Positions 7,204 through 14,218 of a stretch of DNA of 22,269 nt are shown here, one piece after another. The translations under genes and the position numbers were made by a program. The notes under the pieces were generated by a model that made no database searches, was not told the DNA's origin, and saw only the letters and a list, made by a program, of their open reading frames with translations. Every line of letters begins with the position of its first letter. Position 1 is the stretch's first letter. The DNA is from PHAA01 sp034678805 (GTDB taxonomy: Bacteria > Bacillota > Syntrophomonadia > Syntrophomonadales > Syntrophomonadaceae): the NCBI GenBank assembly GCA_034678805.1, contig JAXDBN010000269.1, positions 1 through 22,269 of the forward strand, given 5' to 3'.

Positions 7204-7431
7204 TCATCCCAACCGCTTCAACAACCGCACGGCCTTGGCCTCCAATTCATCCAGCCGGGCATACGCTTTGCGCAGCAGGTTTCTCTGCTGCTCGATGAAG
7301 GAATCATCGGCGCCCGCCTCTTCATATTCTGCGAGCGTGCTCAAGATGACCGGGATATTGAACTCCTTCAGGTCCGATATCTTCTTGCCGGTATCTCTCA
7401 GGGCTTCATATATGTGTTCGTCATTGGACAA
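7204..7431 (-). CDS. small hypothetical protein, helical
   Basis: 75-aa protein with no family I recognise. It is strongly charged and predicted helical, with heptad-like leucines in the second half (IEQQRNLLRKAYARLDELEA, then KAVRLLKRL), so a short coiled coil is likely. No signal peptide or membrane segment. The start is TTG 7431, with AGGGGTG seven bases upstream; there is no in-frame ATG. The terminator at 7097-7129 downstream and codon use like the neighbours support it as real. It may be the last gene of a unit with the CGGC protein and the ferredoxin, though 240 nt separate it from the latter. Confidence 0.55.
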   Translation of the reverse strand: MSNDEHIYEALRDTGKKISDLKEFNIPVILSTLAEYEEAGADDSFIEQQRNLLRKAYARLDELEAKAVRLLKRLG

Positions 7432-7672
7432 CAGGGAACACCCCTATCCGGATGAGTTTTAGCTTCCAACCATCCGCCGGCGTCAATCCGGCGAAGCAGA
7501 CATCTCACATATTATCTCATTTTAAACTCAGTTGATAAAGACATCCGCCCTCTCCCGACCGGATACCAGGCTATATTGTTATCTGCCGCCCGCCGGACAA
7601 ATAATCCATGTTGTCCCCAACCATCGACTTCAACTTCTGGTAGGAATCCAGACCGGTGCAATCCCAACCGCG

Positions 7673-7840
7673 TCAGTCTTCCTCGTGTATCGCTTCAAAG
7701 GGACAGTCATACGCACATGCAGTGCAATCGATGCAGATCTCCCTGTCAATGACCGCCTTACCTTCAACCAATGCAATAGCCTCCATCGGGCATGAATCGA
7801 CACATATGCCACAACCAGTACAATTATCGTCCACATACAT
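7673..7840 (-). CDS. 2[4Fe-4S] ferredoxin (55 aa)
   Basis: Clostridial-type low-potential electron carrier for anaerobic redox enzymes in the cytosol. It has two Cys motifs: CTGCGICVDSCP (residues 7-18) and CIDCTACAYDCP (36-47), each giving C-x2-C-x2-C-x3-C-P for one 4Fe-4S cluster. At 55 aa it is the usual length. ATG 7840 (MYVDDNC) is preceded by AGGGAG about ten bases upstream. The TGA stop at 7675-7673 is followed by 33 further open in-frame codons with protein-like composition, ending at TAG 7573-7571; see findings. It lies 147 bp after the CGGC gene and probably shares its transcript. The partner enzyme is not in the window. Confidence 0.92.
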   Translation of the reverse strand: MYVDDNCTGCGICVDSCPMEAIALVEGKAVIDREICIDCTACAYDCPFEAIHEED

Positions 7841-7987
7841 TCTTCTGCATCTCCCTGCTCCTTGTGTCTGCGGTCAATATTGATAAACATGTCATCGCCA
7901 CATTTCAATGACAATCATTATGATACATCAACTTAGTCGCGGCGAAATAAGCAAGTATTCTCCCATAAAACCACTCTAGCACTTTCA

Positions 7988-8320
7988 TTAATGAGTATAA
8001 TCCAGATACCTGATCTGTTCCGGTAAATCCTCCTGTATCATTTCTATCATCTTTTTTGCAAACGGACAGGGATAGCCGATGGGATTGCCCCGTTTGATAC
8101 ACGAGGCAAAAGCGATCGTATCAGCTCCTCTTTTAACAAGTTCGCGCGCCCTTAATAAGGCCCTCTTGCCGGGACATCCCCCACAGCTAACGAAACCTAC
8201 GATCTCGATGTCTTCCTGGATTCCCTCGAAGGCGCCTTTCTTTTTCCTGATGAACCTGAAATCTGTCGTTCCGGGACAATAGTCCTCTGTCTGCATGCAC
8301 CTGATTATTCCAACTTTCAT
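7988..8320 (-). CDS. CGGC domain protein
   Basis: 110-aa member of the CGGC-domain family, putative metal-binding proteins of anaerobes with no established reaction. The namesake motif is SCGGCPGK (Cys46, Cys49). Other conserved Cys are in IIRCMQTEDYCPGTTDF (Cys8, Cys15), FASCIKRGNPIGYPCPF and nearby, so a metal or Fe-S centre is plausible. Length is normal for the family. ATG 8320 is preceded by GAGAGG. A good promoter lies at 8419-8447. The downstream ferredoxin suggests a redox role, which is inference. Confidence 0.85.
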   Translation of the reverse strand: MKVGIIRCMQTEDYCPGTTDFRFIRKKKGAFEGIQEDIEIVGFVSCGGCPGKRALLRARELVKRGADTIAFASCIKRGNPIGYPCPFAKKMIEMIQEDLPEQIRYLDYTH

Positions 8321-8418
8321 GATAAGACCTCTCTTCGTTCCGGGTATCGGGATGGCGCTGGCTCACAAATGTGTGGCATCCGTCCCCCTCTTACTCACCT
8401 GCTTTACAGTTAAGTTAA

Positions 8419-8447
8419 ATTATTAGACTATTATGAACTTATGTCAA
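8419..8447 (-). promoter_or_regulatory. promoter for the CGGC-ferredoxin unit
   Basis: Minus-strand TTGACA (8447-8442), 17-bp spacer, AATAAT (8424-8419); a 16-bp spacer gives TAATAA. Leader of about 90 nt to ATG 8320. Confidence 0.6.
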
Positions 8448-8495
8448 TAACCGATTCGACAAAATAGATGTGTCCTCTCGTCCCCGGCAGCCACC

Positions 8496-8528
8496 AAAAA
8501 ACCGGACCCCGCTATTCACGGAGCCCGG
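8496..8528 (-). terminator. 27-nt hairpin repeat with T6, copy C (3' of YbjQ-like gene 2)
   Basis: Same hairpin as copy B (arms CCGGGCTCCG and CGGGGTCCGG, loop TGAATAG), here opening CACCGGGC, and followed on the minus strand by TTTTTTGGTGGC. It lies 50 nt past the stop of YbjQ-like gene 2 and separates it from the CGGC promoter. Confidence 0.8.
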
Positions 8529-8576
8529 TGCACAGGCGGATATGATAAGTATTGGGGCAGCTATGGCATCGCTATT

Positions 8577-8909
8577 CTACATACTCAGGGGAGGTTCGGC
8601 CAATTTGACTGCGGTCCCGCTGGCAAACAGCATCAGCATGTCATCATGCATCACCAGATGATCGAAAGCAATGGCGACAATCGCGTCGGCTCCCATTTTT
8701 TCCGCCTTGGTCTTCATCTCCGCTATGGCGGCCAACCGAGCCTGGGTCATGTGGTCTTTGTACCCTGGCACCGCCTCGCTGGGTCCTGAAGCGATGCCGG
8801 TAATGATCTCTTTGGCCATTTTCTCTTCCCAGATGGACTGGCCGGCTACCAGGCCGAGGTATTCATCGATGGAGCGGTTTTCCACTGTTTGCGTAGTTGT
8901 GACAATCAT
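8577..8909 (-). CDS. YbjQ/UPF0145 family protein, copy 2
   Basis: 110-aa paralogue of the protein at 6608-6940, about three quarters identical by eye. Same family marks: MIVTTTQTVE, EYLGLVAGQS, YKDHMTQARLAAIAEM, GADAIVAIAFDH, LFASGTAVKL. ATG 8909 has AAAGGAGG at good spacing. Differences are mostly conservative (Val/Ile, Arg/Lys), so both copies look functional. It is a single-gene unit between its own upstream element (9027-9043) and terminator copy C. A TATAAT at 9006-9001 on the minus strand is a possible -10 without a clear -35. Confidence 0.85.
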   Translation of the reverse strand: MIVTTTQTVENRSIDEYLGLVAGQSIWEEKMAKEIITGIASGPSEAVPGYKDHMTQARLAAIAEMKTKAEKMGADAIVAIAFDHLVMHDDMLMLFASGTAVKLAEPPLSM

Positions 8910-9026
8910 TCCTTATCCTCCTTTCCATTTCTGACGGGGAGTTAAGCCCTGACACTACAACAACTTGAAAATAGTGGACAGCAGAGTTGATACCTGTTTA
9001 ATTATATTTTGGCACCTTGTAAATTA

Positions 9027-9043
9027 TTTGTCCACAATATTCC
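9027..9043. repeat. TTTGTCCACAATATTCC element, copy 2
   Basis: Exact 17-bp match to 7059-7075, about 120 bp upstream of YbjQ-like gene 2. It contains TTGTCCACA, a one-base variant of the DnaA box. Confidence 0.5.
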
Positions 9044-9186
9044 AGACCTTCCCAGGAGGTATTTCTCTCGAACGATTAATGGGCGGCCGGAAGAACCGTC
9101 ACATCGGTCGGCTTCAAGGTTTCGTCAAATCGGCTCAATGGCCCTTCATTTTCCAAGACCGCGCTTTAATCCCACACATTTAATAC

Positions 9187-9210
9187 AAAACCCACCGGGG
9201 TGGCGGGTTT
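9187..9210 (-). terminator. terminator of stalk-domain protein gene 1
   Basis: Minus strand AAACCCGCC-accc-GGTGGGTTTTG: arms 9210-9202 and 9196-9188 with one mismatch, then TTTTG. It lies about 65 nt after the gene's stop. Confidence 0.6.
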
Positions 9211-9275
9211 CTTGTTATTTCTTATCCAGGCCACATAGATCTAATAAGGGCATTCCTGCTCCACCGTACCTCAGC

Positions 9276-10175
9276 CTACTTGATAGTCACGGTATTGGCC
9301 AAAACATCCCAGTGGGCCGCAGCTCCGAAAGCCTTGGCGATGAAGGCGGCCGGCAGCATGGTCCGCCCATTGTTTATCTCCGGTGCTGCGTCCATGACAT
9401 CCGGCACATTGTTGACTTTGATTATATAACTGCCGATCTGGACTTTTACCACCTTATTTCCCCTGGTCAGGGTTACTTCCCGGGCAGCGGCATCCCAATC
9501 GATGTCAGCGTCGCCGATACCGAGACCGGCAGCGATATCCCGGATGGCCAGGTAGGTGCGTCCCTCCCTGATATAGGAAGGGTTGACCGCCGGAGTGACT
9601 GCCCCGTCGATGGTGAAGGTTGGGGCTCCGATGACATAAACTACAACCCGCTGGGCAACTGGAGCAGGGGTTTGATCTTCCTCATCGATGACCACCACGT
9701 CACCACTGTCCACTTCCACCACGGCACTGCCAAAAGATTCATCGATCCGGTATTGGCCGCCGGCATAATAGTATACCCGGATATTGGTATTGATGTTGCC
9801 GGATGCGTCTTCATCGACATCCACCCGAAGTTCGTCCCCGCCTATGGTTACCGGCAGGGGATCCTCATCGCCCGGCAAGGCAATGGTCAATTCATTGGTC
9901 CCGGTATCGGAGAATACCACTCCGGCATTATTGATGGTCACGGTTACTTCGATACGGGCATCAGGATAGGCTTCGCTATCGTAAGGGTGCTGGGCATCAG
10001 GGTCGGACCAGTCAATGGTTATGTCGCCTATTGCCTGGTTATCCTCCCCGGCCGTGACATATCGCCAGCCCGTGTTTACGTCCAGATAACCGGATGCCTG
10101 TGCGAAGTCTGCCCCTGAAAAGCAAAATACCATCAGGGCCAACGCCAGCAGCAGAGTGTTCCTTGGTTTCGTCAT
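9276..10175 (-). CDS. secreted copper-amine-oxidase-N (stalk) domain protein
   Basis: 299-aa exported protein. From ATG 10175 a typical signal peptide runs KPRNTLLLALALMVFCFSGA with cleavage likely after AQA. The middle (about 25-165) is an acidic beta-rich region (DITIDWSDPD, ARIEVTVTINN) with no family I recognise. Residues about 185-299 form the copper amine oxidase N-terminal-like stalk domain (PF07833), with the marks INNGRTMLPAAFIAKAFGA and WDVLANTVTI. These domains are common on Clostridia surface proteins and are thought to bind wall or act as spacers. AAGGAGG is nine bases from ATG 10175; an ATG two codons upstream is too close to it. It is one of three stalk proteins in this stretch. 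Confidence 0.82.
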   Translation of the reverse strand: MTKPRNTLLLALALMVFCFSGADFAQASGYLDVNTGWRYVTAGEDNQAIGDITIDWSDPDAQHPYDSEAYPDARIEVTVTINNAGVVFSDTGTNELTIALPGDEDPLPVTIGGDELRVDVDEDASGNINTNIRVYYYAGGQYRIDESFGSAVVEVDSGDVVVIDEEDQTPAPVAQRVVVYVIGAPTFTIDGAVTPAVNPSYIREGRTYLAIRDIAAGLGIGDADIDWDAAAREVTLTRGNKVVKVQIGSYIIKVNNVPDVMDAAPEINNGRTMLPAAFIAKAFGAAAHWDVLANTVTIK

Positions 10176-10619
10176 GATCATGATCCTCCTTTTCAAGTTT
10201 GTCTTCAGGATTATTTTACCACAGTCCAGCAATCTTCCCCACGGGGATCATTGATCATCTCTTAAACCAAATCCGACCAGGGGGGCGGTTCTGTCGGTCG
10301 CCCGTGGCCGACTGGGAAAACATACGCGACCACTGAAAAAATACCTGTTTTGTCATCCAGAGGAGCCGACGACGACGAAGGATCTCATCAACGCTCAGCA
10401 TGACAGATTTAGACACTCTTTTCAGGCTCACGAACCGACCCCTTGGTCGGAACCAGGCATAAAAAAGGGCCCGAGTGGCTGCACCGGTCTATGTGTCTGT
10501 CCACAATATTTTATCGGGCCAAGGATAGAAATGGTAAACTGATGGAGTAGGTAGTTTTCATGTCAGCGTATCAGGCAGAATGGTTAACGGCCTCAGGATT
10601 GAAAGGAGTGCAGTGGATT
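10176..10619. other. divergent intergenic region between two stalk-domain genes
   Basis: About 440 bp without a convincing gene. It contains GTCATCCAGAGGAG...GATCTCATC...CAGCATGACA (10352-10404), which resembles the dispersed GTCATTCCGAG...GAATCTC family seen in many bacterial genomes; a 6-bp hairpin CCGACC-cctt-GGTCGG (10435-10450); and the third TGTCCACAATATT element (10498-10510), 110 bp before the + gene. Confidence 0.5.
10498..10510. repeat. TGTCCACAATATT element, copy 3
   Basis: 13-bp match to the elements at 7059 and 9027. Relative to the following + gene it lies in the opposite orientation to the other two. Confidence 0.4.
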
Positions 10620-11420
10620 ATGCAGGTATCCAAACGAGCAATTATTGCCGGAATGCCGGTGCTGGCCTTGATATGTATGTTTGCCGGTTCGTATTTCCTT
10701 TCCCCATCCACGGCCGCGGCGGCTGCCGGCAGCGGTGAGCCCCGCGTAACTACCTGGGAACCCTCCACCGGGGAGGGCTACGCCATCCTGTACGGCACCC
10801 TCGAGGATGAAGGCGATTCCGAAGTCGAGGAGTTCGGGTTCTACGTCGGCTCTCCCGGCTATGAGGATAAAGAGATCAAGATCAAGTTCGAGGGCCGCAT
10901 CGATGATAATGATACTTTTAAATACACGCTGTCCGGGTTGGATGACGGGGTGGTCTATTATGTGAAGGCATATGCCGTCAATGATGAGGGCGAGGGATAC
11001 GGAGACCGGCTTCATTTTGAGGTCGATAAAGCTGCCCCCAAAATAAGTGTATTTACCGTCGGCTCCAGGCAGTACACCCTGTGGGGCACGGCTAGGGAAA
11101 TGGAATTGGCTCCTTATATCGAGGACAGCCGCACCTACGTGCCGATCCGTTACGCCGCTTACGCAATGGGCTTGACTGATGAGGACATCGTCTGGGATGA
11201 AGCCACCCGTACCGTCACCCTGACCAAAGGCGGCAGCACGGTGAAACTGTTCGTGGGCAGCTACAATATATGGATCAACGGTATCCCCACCCCCATGGAT
11301 GTAGTGCCGGAAATAAGAGCAGGCCGGACCTTCCTGCCCGTGGCCTGGGTAGCCGGGGCCTTCCGGCAGACGGCGGTCTGGGATGCCAGCGCCGCCACCA
11401 TCACCATCGAGCTCGAATAG
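10620..11420 (+). CDS. secreted protein with FN3-like and copper-amine-oxidase-N (stalk) domains
   Basis: 266-aa exported protein from ATG 10620, which has AAAGGAG (10602-10608) upstream; the longer frame from 10560 lacks a site. The signal peptide is residues 1 to about 37 (KRAIIAGMPVLALICMFAGS, cleavage near AAA). Residues about 40-140 look like a fibronectin type III-like module: YAILYGTLEDEGD, then LSGLDDGVVYYVKAYAVNDE and GYGDRLHFEV. Residues about 150-266 are the stalk domain, with DSRTYVPIRYAAYAMGL, WDEATRTVTLTKG, IRAGRTFLPVAWVAGAF and a closing TITIELE. The stalk part is clearly related to the protein at 9276-10175, transcribed divergently. A wall or surface role is likely; nothing catalytic is seen. 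A strong terminator follows at 11481. Confidence 0.82.
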   Translation: MQVSKRAIIAGMPVLALICMFAGSYFLSPSTAAAAAGSGEPRVTTWEPSTGEGYAILYGTLEDEGDSEVEEFGFYVGSPGYEDKEIKIKFEGRIDDNDTFKYTLSGLDDGVVYYVKAYAVNDEGEGYGDRLHFEVDKAAPKISVFTVGSRQYTLWGTAREMELAPYIEDSRTYVPIRYAAYAMGLTDEDIVWDEATRTVTLTKGGSTVKLFVGSYNIWINGIPTPMDVVPEIRAGRTFLPVAWVAGAFRQTAVWDASAATITIELE

Positions 11421-11423
11421 TCT

Positions 11424-11447
11424 AAGGCAAAAGAACCCCCTTCCCAT
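11424..11447. repeat. degenerate GGCAAAAGAACCGTCCCCATGCC repeat, copy 1
   Basis: Starts AAGGCAAAAGAACC like the copy at 16218 but the second half has diverged (CCCTTCCCAT). It lies directly after the stop of the stalk-domain gene. Confidence 0.45.
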
Positions 11448-11480
11448 CAGTGAACTGCCAACCCTGCACAGGATCAATAT

Positions 11481-11516
11481 AATCCTCCTGCATGCGCCGG
11501 AGGATTTTGTTTTTTC
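11481..11516 (+). terminator. intrinsic terminator after stalk-domain gene 2
   Basis: Perfect 8-bp arms AATCCTCC (11481-11488) and GGAGGATT (11499-11506) with a 10-nt loop, followed by TTGTTTTTTCT. Confidence 0.85.
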
Positions 11517-11549
11517 TATGATAGAATTTACTCGTGGCTGTTCATTTTT

Positions 11550-11578
11550 TTGGACAAACAACCAGATACTCGTATTGT
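11550..11578 (+). promoter_or_regulatory. candidate promoter for the L,D-transpeptidase gene
   Basis: TTGGAC (11550-11555), 17-bp spacer, TATTGT (11573-11578), just after the preceding terminator and about 70 bp before the start codon. Both boxes deviate from consensus. Confidence 0.4.
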
Positions 11579-11648
11579 CATACCGCCCGTAATCGTTACA
11601 ATTGTAATTGGTGTGTCTTTTAATACATAGCGGTTAGGGGAGCTGGCG

Positions 11649-12506
11649 ATGAAAAGCAGGTTGGTTTGGGGTTGGGTCATGGTTGTGTGGCTATGGTTGG
11701 GCGGGGGATTCAATTCCTGTACCGCCGCTGACGCAGTCGCAGCCGCCGATACAGTCAATCCGGTGATCGAGGTTTCCTCAGTTTGGGACGAGATCAAGGT
11801 GTCCGTTAATGGGACTCCTATCGATTTTCCCGACCAGTCTCCCTATCTGTCCAACAACCGCACCATGGTCCCCCTGAGATTTATAAGCGAGGCTCTGGGC
11901 GCCGAGGTCAATTGGGATGAAACCAGCCGCCAAGTGGTGGTGAAAGGCGACCAGATGATCGAGCTCAGCCTGGATTCCAACCAGGCCACCATCGATGGGA
12001 TGGCGTTCCTGTTGGATGCCCCCCCGGAGGTCGCCGGGCAGCGGGCCATGGTCCCCCTGCGGTTTGTGAGCGAAGCTTTGGGGGCCGAGGTCAAATACCT
12101 CCCACCCGCTAATCTCAGTGCGAACCCACCGGACTGGAAGATCGACGTGAGCGTCGGCGAGCAGAAGGTGCGTGTTTATGACGGTGATACGCTGGTCAAG
12201 GACTGGACCGCCTCCACCGGGGCGAATAACTCTACCCCGACCGGCACCTTTTTGCTCCAGAACCGGGGGGAATGGTTCTTCAGTTCCAAATACCAGCAAG
12301 GCGCCCAGTATTGGGTGTCGTTCAAGGATTGGGGCACCTACCTTTTCCATAGTGTGCCCATGGATCGGCAGGGAACGGTCATAGACGAGGAAGCGGCCAA
12401 GCTGGGGACGCCGGCTTCCCATGGATGCGTGCGGCTGGCCACCGAGGATGCCCAATGGCTGTACCGAAACATACCTACCGGCACCCCGGTCTCGATCCGC
12501 GCCTAG
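11649..12506 (+). CDS. stalk-domain L,D-transpeptidase (YkuD family)
   Basis: 285-aa exported enzyme. The N-terminal ~30 residues form a signal sequence (WGWVMVVWLWLGGG). Residues about 40-150 are a copper-amine-oxidase-N stalk domain with two near repeats, NRTMVPLRFISEALGAEV and QRAMVPLRFVSEALGAEV. Residues about 155-285 are a YkuD L,D-transpeptidase domain, which makes or edits 3-3 peptidoglycan cross-links through a Cys acyl-enzyme. It shows STPTGTF, His234 in LFHSV, and PASHGCVRL with catalytic Cys260 and Arg262. All key residues are present, so it should be active outside the membrane. GGGGAG precedes ATG 11649. It follows two stalk-domain proteins, which suggests that the stalk module targets this set to the cell wall. 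A GGCATGGGGACGG repeat follows the stop. Confidence 0.9.
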   Translation: MKSRLVWGWVMVVWLWLGGGFNSCTAADAVAAADTVNPVIEVSSVWDEIKVSVNGTPIDFPDQSPYLSNNRTMVPLRFISEALGAEVNWDETSRQVVVKGDQMIELSLDSNQATIDGMAFLLDAPPEVAGQRAMVPLRFVSEALGAEVKYLPPANLSANPPDWKIDVSVGEQKVRVYDGDTLVKDWTASTGANNSTPTGTFLLQNRGEWFFSSKYQQGAQYWVSFKDWGTYLFHSVPMDRQGTVIDEEAAKLGTPASHGCVRLATEDAQWLYRNIPTGTPVSIRA

Positions 12507-12509
12507 ACC

Positions 12510-12534
12510 AGGCATGGGGACGGTAATTTTGCCT
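12510..12534. repeat. GGCAAAAGAACCGTCCCCATGCC-type repeat, copy 2 (inverted)
   Basis: Reads AGGCATGGGGACGGTAATTT then TGCCT; outer AGGCA/TGCCT can pair. It starts four bases after the L,D-transpeptidase stop and is followed by CACCAG, close to the CGCCAG after copy 4. Confidence 0.6.
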
Positions 12535-12609
12535 CACCAGTGACCATCTTTCCGGCAGAAAACGACCGGCCCTGCAAACAATGACGTGAATCTTCCTTGC
12601 CCAGCGGTC

Positions 12610-13080
12610 TCACGCCATAATATCTTCCAGGGTGTAGCTGCGCAGTTCGGCCAGCCAGGTCTGCAGCAATTGCTGCCATCGCGGGCTGATAAACTGGGTG
12701 CTGATTCCGCCCGTTACCACCACGTCACAGGCCTCGTTGCTGTTTACCTCTTTTATGTCTGCCACTAGAATTCCAAGGTTGGGATTGGATTGCATGGACT
12801 CCTTGAACACCCGGGCCGTCCCCTGAATGGTGAAAACGAGGTTGTTGGCGCCCATAAAGGTCAGCGCGATCTTCCCCGACCGCACCGCATTTTTATAAGT
12901 GGCCGATTTGTTCTGGACGGCCATCAGCAGCACCCGGTCGCCAGGCGCATAGAACTGGGACATGGGCGCTCCCCGGGGAAAATCGTCTTCATCAACCGTC
13001 GCTGCCACCCCCACCATGGTATCGGCAGCAAAGAACTCATACAGTACCGGCGGCAGGCGATCCCCGCGATATTTGCTCAC
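12610..13080 (-). CDS. pyridoxamine 5'-phosphate oxidase-like (FMN-binding split barrel) protein
   Basis: 156-aa cytosolic protein of the FMN-binding split-barrel superfamily. Family marks are VGVAATVDEDDFPRGAPMSQ (strand pair near the N-terminus), VLLMAVQNKSATYKNAVRSG with the N-K-T/S-Y pattern that contacts the flavin phosphate, and VFTIQGTARVFKE. It probably binds FMN or a related cofactor, and the substrate is unknown; it is not PdxH itself, being shorter and lacking the PdxH C-terminus. The start is GTG 13080 with AGGAGGG seven bases upstream; that site lies at the end of the preceding gene, 12 nt away, so translation is probably coupled. It is the last gene of the PadR-MoxR-CoxE operon. 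Confidence 0.78.
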   Translation of the reverse strand: MSKYRGDRLPPVLYEFFAADTMVGVAATVDEDDFPRGAPMSQFYAPGDRVLLMAVQNKSATYKNAVRSGKIALTFMGANNLVFTIQGTARVFKESMQSNPNLGILVADIKEVNSNEACDVVVTGGISTQFISPRWQQLLQTWLAELRSYTLEDIMA

Positions 13081-13092
13081 TTATAATCCCTC

Positions 13093-14193
13093 CTAAATCT
13101 TGGCCAGCGATTTTTCCAGCTCCGCCAGGTTGGGACAGGCGAAGACCTGATCACAATAGGGCATATAATCGTGGATGATGCTGTCCCCGGTATTCCATGA
13201 GGACACCGGTTCCGGATTGAACCAATATACCTTTTTGGCCTGGCTTTTGATCTCCTGCAAGGCCCATCTCCCGTGTTGCTGTCCGTTGTTGCGGGCATCC
13301 CCGAATATCAGGACGCTGGTCTTGCGGGTTATGCGGTGGCGGAAGCGCTGGTGAAATTGCTCCAGGGTGCGCCCGTAGTTGGTATAGCCGGTCACCCCCA
13401 CCACCCGGGCATTGCGCAGCACGTGGCCCCGGAAATTAAGCGGGTTGCCGGACAGGAGCAGCCCGGTGATATCCGAGACTTCATCGATGAATGCGTAGGA
13501 TTCGATATGCTGAAAAAATCTTTCCAGGGAGGCGATCAAGGCCAGGGAGATGCAGCTGAAGTTCATGACCGAACCGGAAACGTCGCAAAGGATCAGGATC
13601 ACCGGTTTCTCGCGGTATTTGCGTATCGTGTACAGATTGAGGGGGATCCCCCCGGTGGACAGGCTGCTGCGGATGGTGCGCCGAAAATCCAGGCGGTTCT
13701 GGTCATTGCGTTTTCTTTGCTTGACAAACTTGGCCGCCAGACGCCGGGCCAGCAAGGGTACCATGGCCTCGATGCGGGCCAGCTCCTCGGCGTTGATGCG
13801 CCCGAAATCCTGCTCCAGCGGATTTTTTTTGCCGCCGGGGGCCTGCGCGGTGCCGCCTTTGCCCATCGGATTGCCCATGCCGATATCGTAATCACTGACC
13901 GCCGTCACTTCCTTGGGCCGGGAGAGCTGCTCGTATTTCACCGTTTGAAAATGGCGCCGGTTCTCCGGGCTCAGATATTCGTTAAAGAAGCGGTTGAAAA
14001 CCTCGTCGAAGGCCTTTTGGTAGCTGTAATCCTTGACCAGGGTGGTGAACAGGGTGGCATAAAAATGGTCCCGATTGTTCCAGTCGATCAAGAGCAGGGC
14101 CTGGCAGCAATCCCTGACCTGGCTGGTGGTGACCGGGATATCCTGCTCCCGCAGATCAGCAAAAAAGGCCTGTAAATACTGCAATACCGGCAT
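13093..14193 (-). CDS. CoxE-like VWA domain protein
   Basis: 366-aa cytosolic protein of the CoxE/VWA-containing family, which works with MoxR-type AAA+ ATPases in maturing or remodelling metalloenzymes and other complexes. The N-terminal half is helical. The VWA domain starts near residue 196 with VILILCDVSGSV, giving the MIDAS motif Asp204-x-Ser206-x-Ser208; GYTNYGRTL and LIFGDARNN supply the later metal-site Thr and Asp. A Gly/Pro-rich stretch at 105-122 is probably a flexible linker. ATG 14193 follows AAGGAGGGG. The MoxR stop is 25 nt upstream. No CO dehydrogenase or other client gene lies nearby, so the target is unknown. Confidence 0.85.
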   Translation of the reverse strand: MPVLQYLQAFFADLREQDIPVTTSQVRDCCQALLLIDWNNRDHFYATLFTTLVKDYSYQKAFDEVFNRFFNEYLSPENRRHFQTVKYEQLSRPKEVTAVSDYDIGMGNPMGKGGTAQAPGGKKNPLEQDFGRINAEELARIEAMVPLLARRLAAKFVKQRKRNDQNRLDFRRTIRSSLSTGGIPLNLYTIRKYREKPVILILCDVSGSVMNFSCISLALIASLERFFQHIESYAFIDEVSDITGLLLSGNPLNFRGHVLRNARVVGVTGYTNYGRTLEQFHQRFRHRITRKTSVLIFGDARNNGQQHGRWALQEIKSQAKKVYWFNPEPVSSWNTGDSIIHDYMPYCDQVFACPNLAELEKSLAKI

Positions 14194-14218
14194 ATTACCC
14201 CTCCTTGCCCGGTGGCGT

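Larger units (their letters stand above)
8910..9275. other. intergenic region with a terminator and a DnaA-box-like element
   Basis: No convincing gene in about 365 bp between two minus-strand genes. It contains the upstream region of YbjQ-like gene 2, the TTTGTCCACAATATTCC element (9027-9043), and the terminator of the stalk-domain gene (9187-9210). The sequence TCGAACGATTAATG near 9068 resembles TCGAACGATCATG near 7079, both lying after the repeated element, so the duplicated block extends to here. Confidence 0.55.

Noticed and set aside
7630..7914. 94-aa ORF on the minus strand over the ferredoxin
   Set aside because: The ferredoxin is in another frame with both complete Cys motifs; this frame is low-complexity in comparison.
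9009..10118. 369-aa open frame on the + strand
   Set aside because: It lies opposite the stalk-domain gene, which has a signal peptide, domain homology and a ribosome binding site; the + frame looks like no protein family.
10352..10404. Mobile element or CRISPR-like repeat
   Set aside because: Only one degenerate REP-like unit is seen, without spacers, terminal repeats or a transposase gene.
10593..11561. 322-aa open frame on the minus strand
   Set aside because: It is the shadow of the FN3/stalk-domain gene, which has clear homology on the + strand.
13273..14175. 300-aa open frame on the + strand
   Set aside because: It is the antisense of the CoxE-like VWA gene, whose MIDAS motif and operon context are clear.
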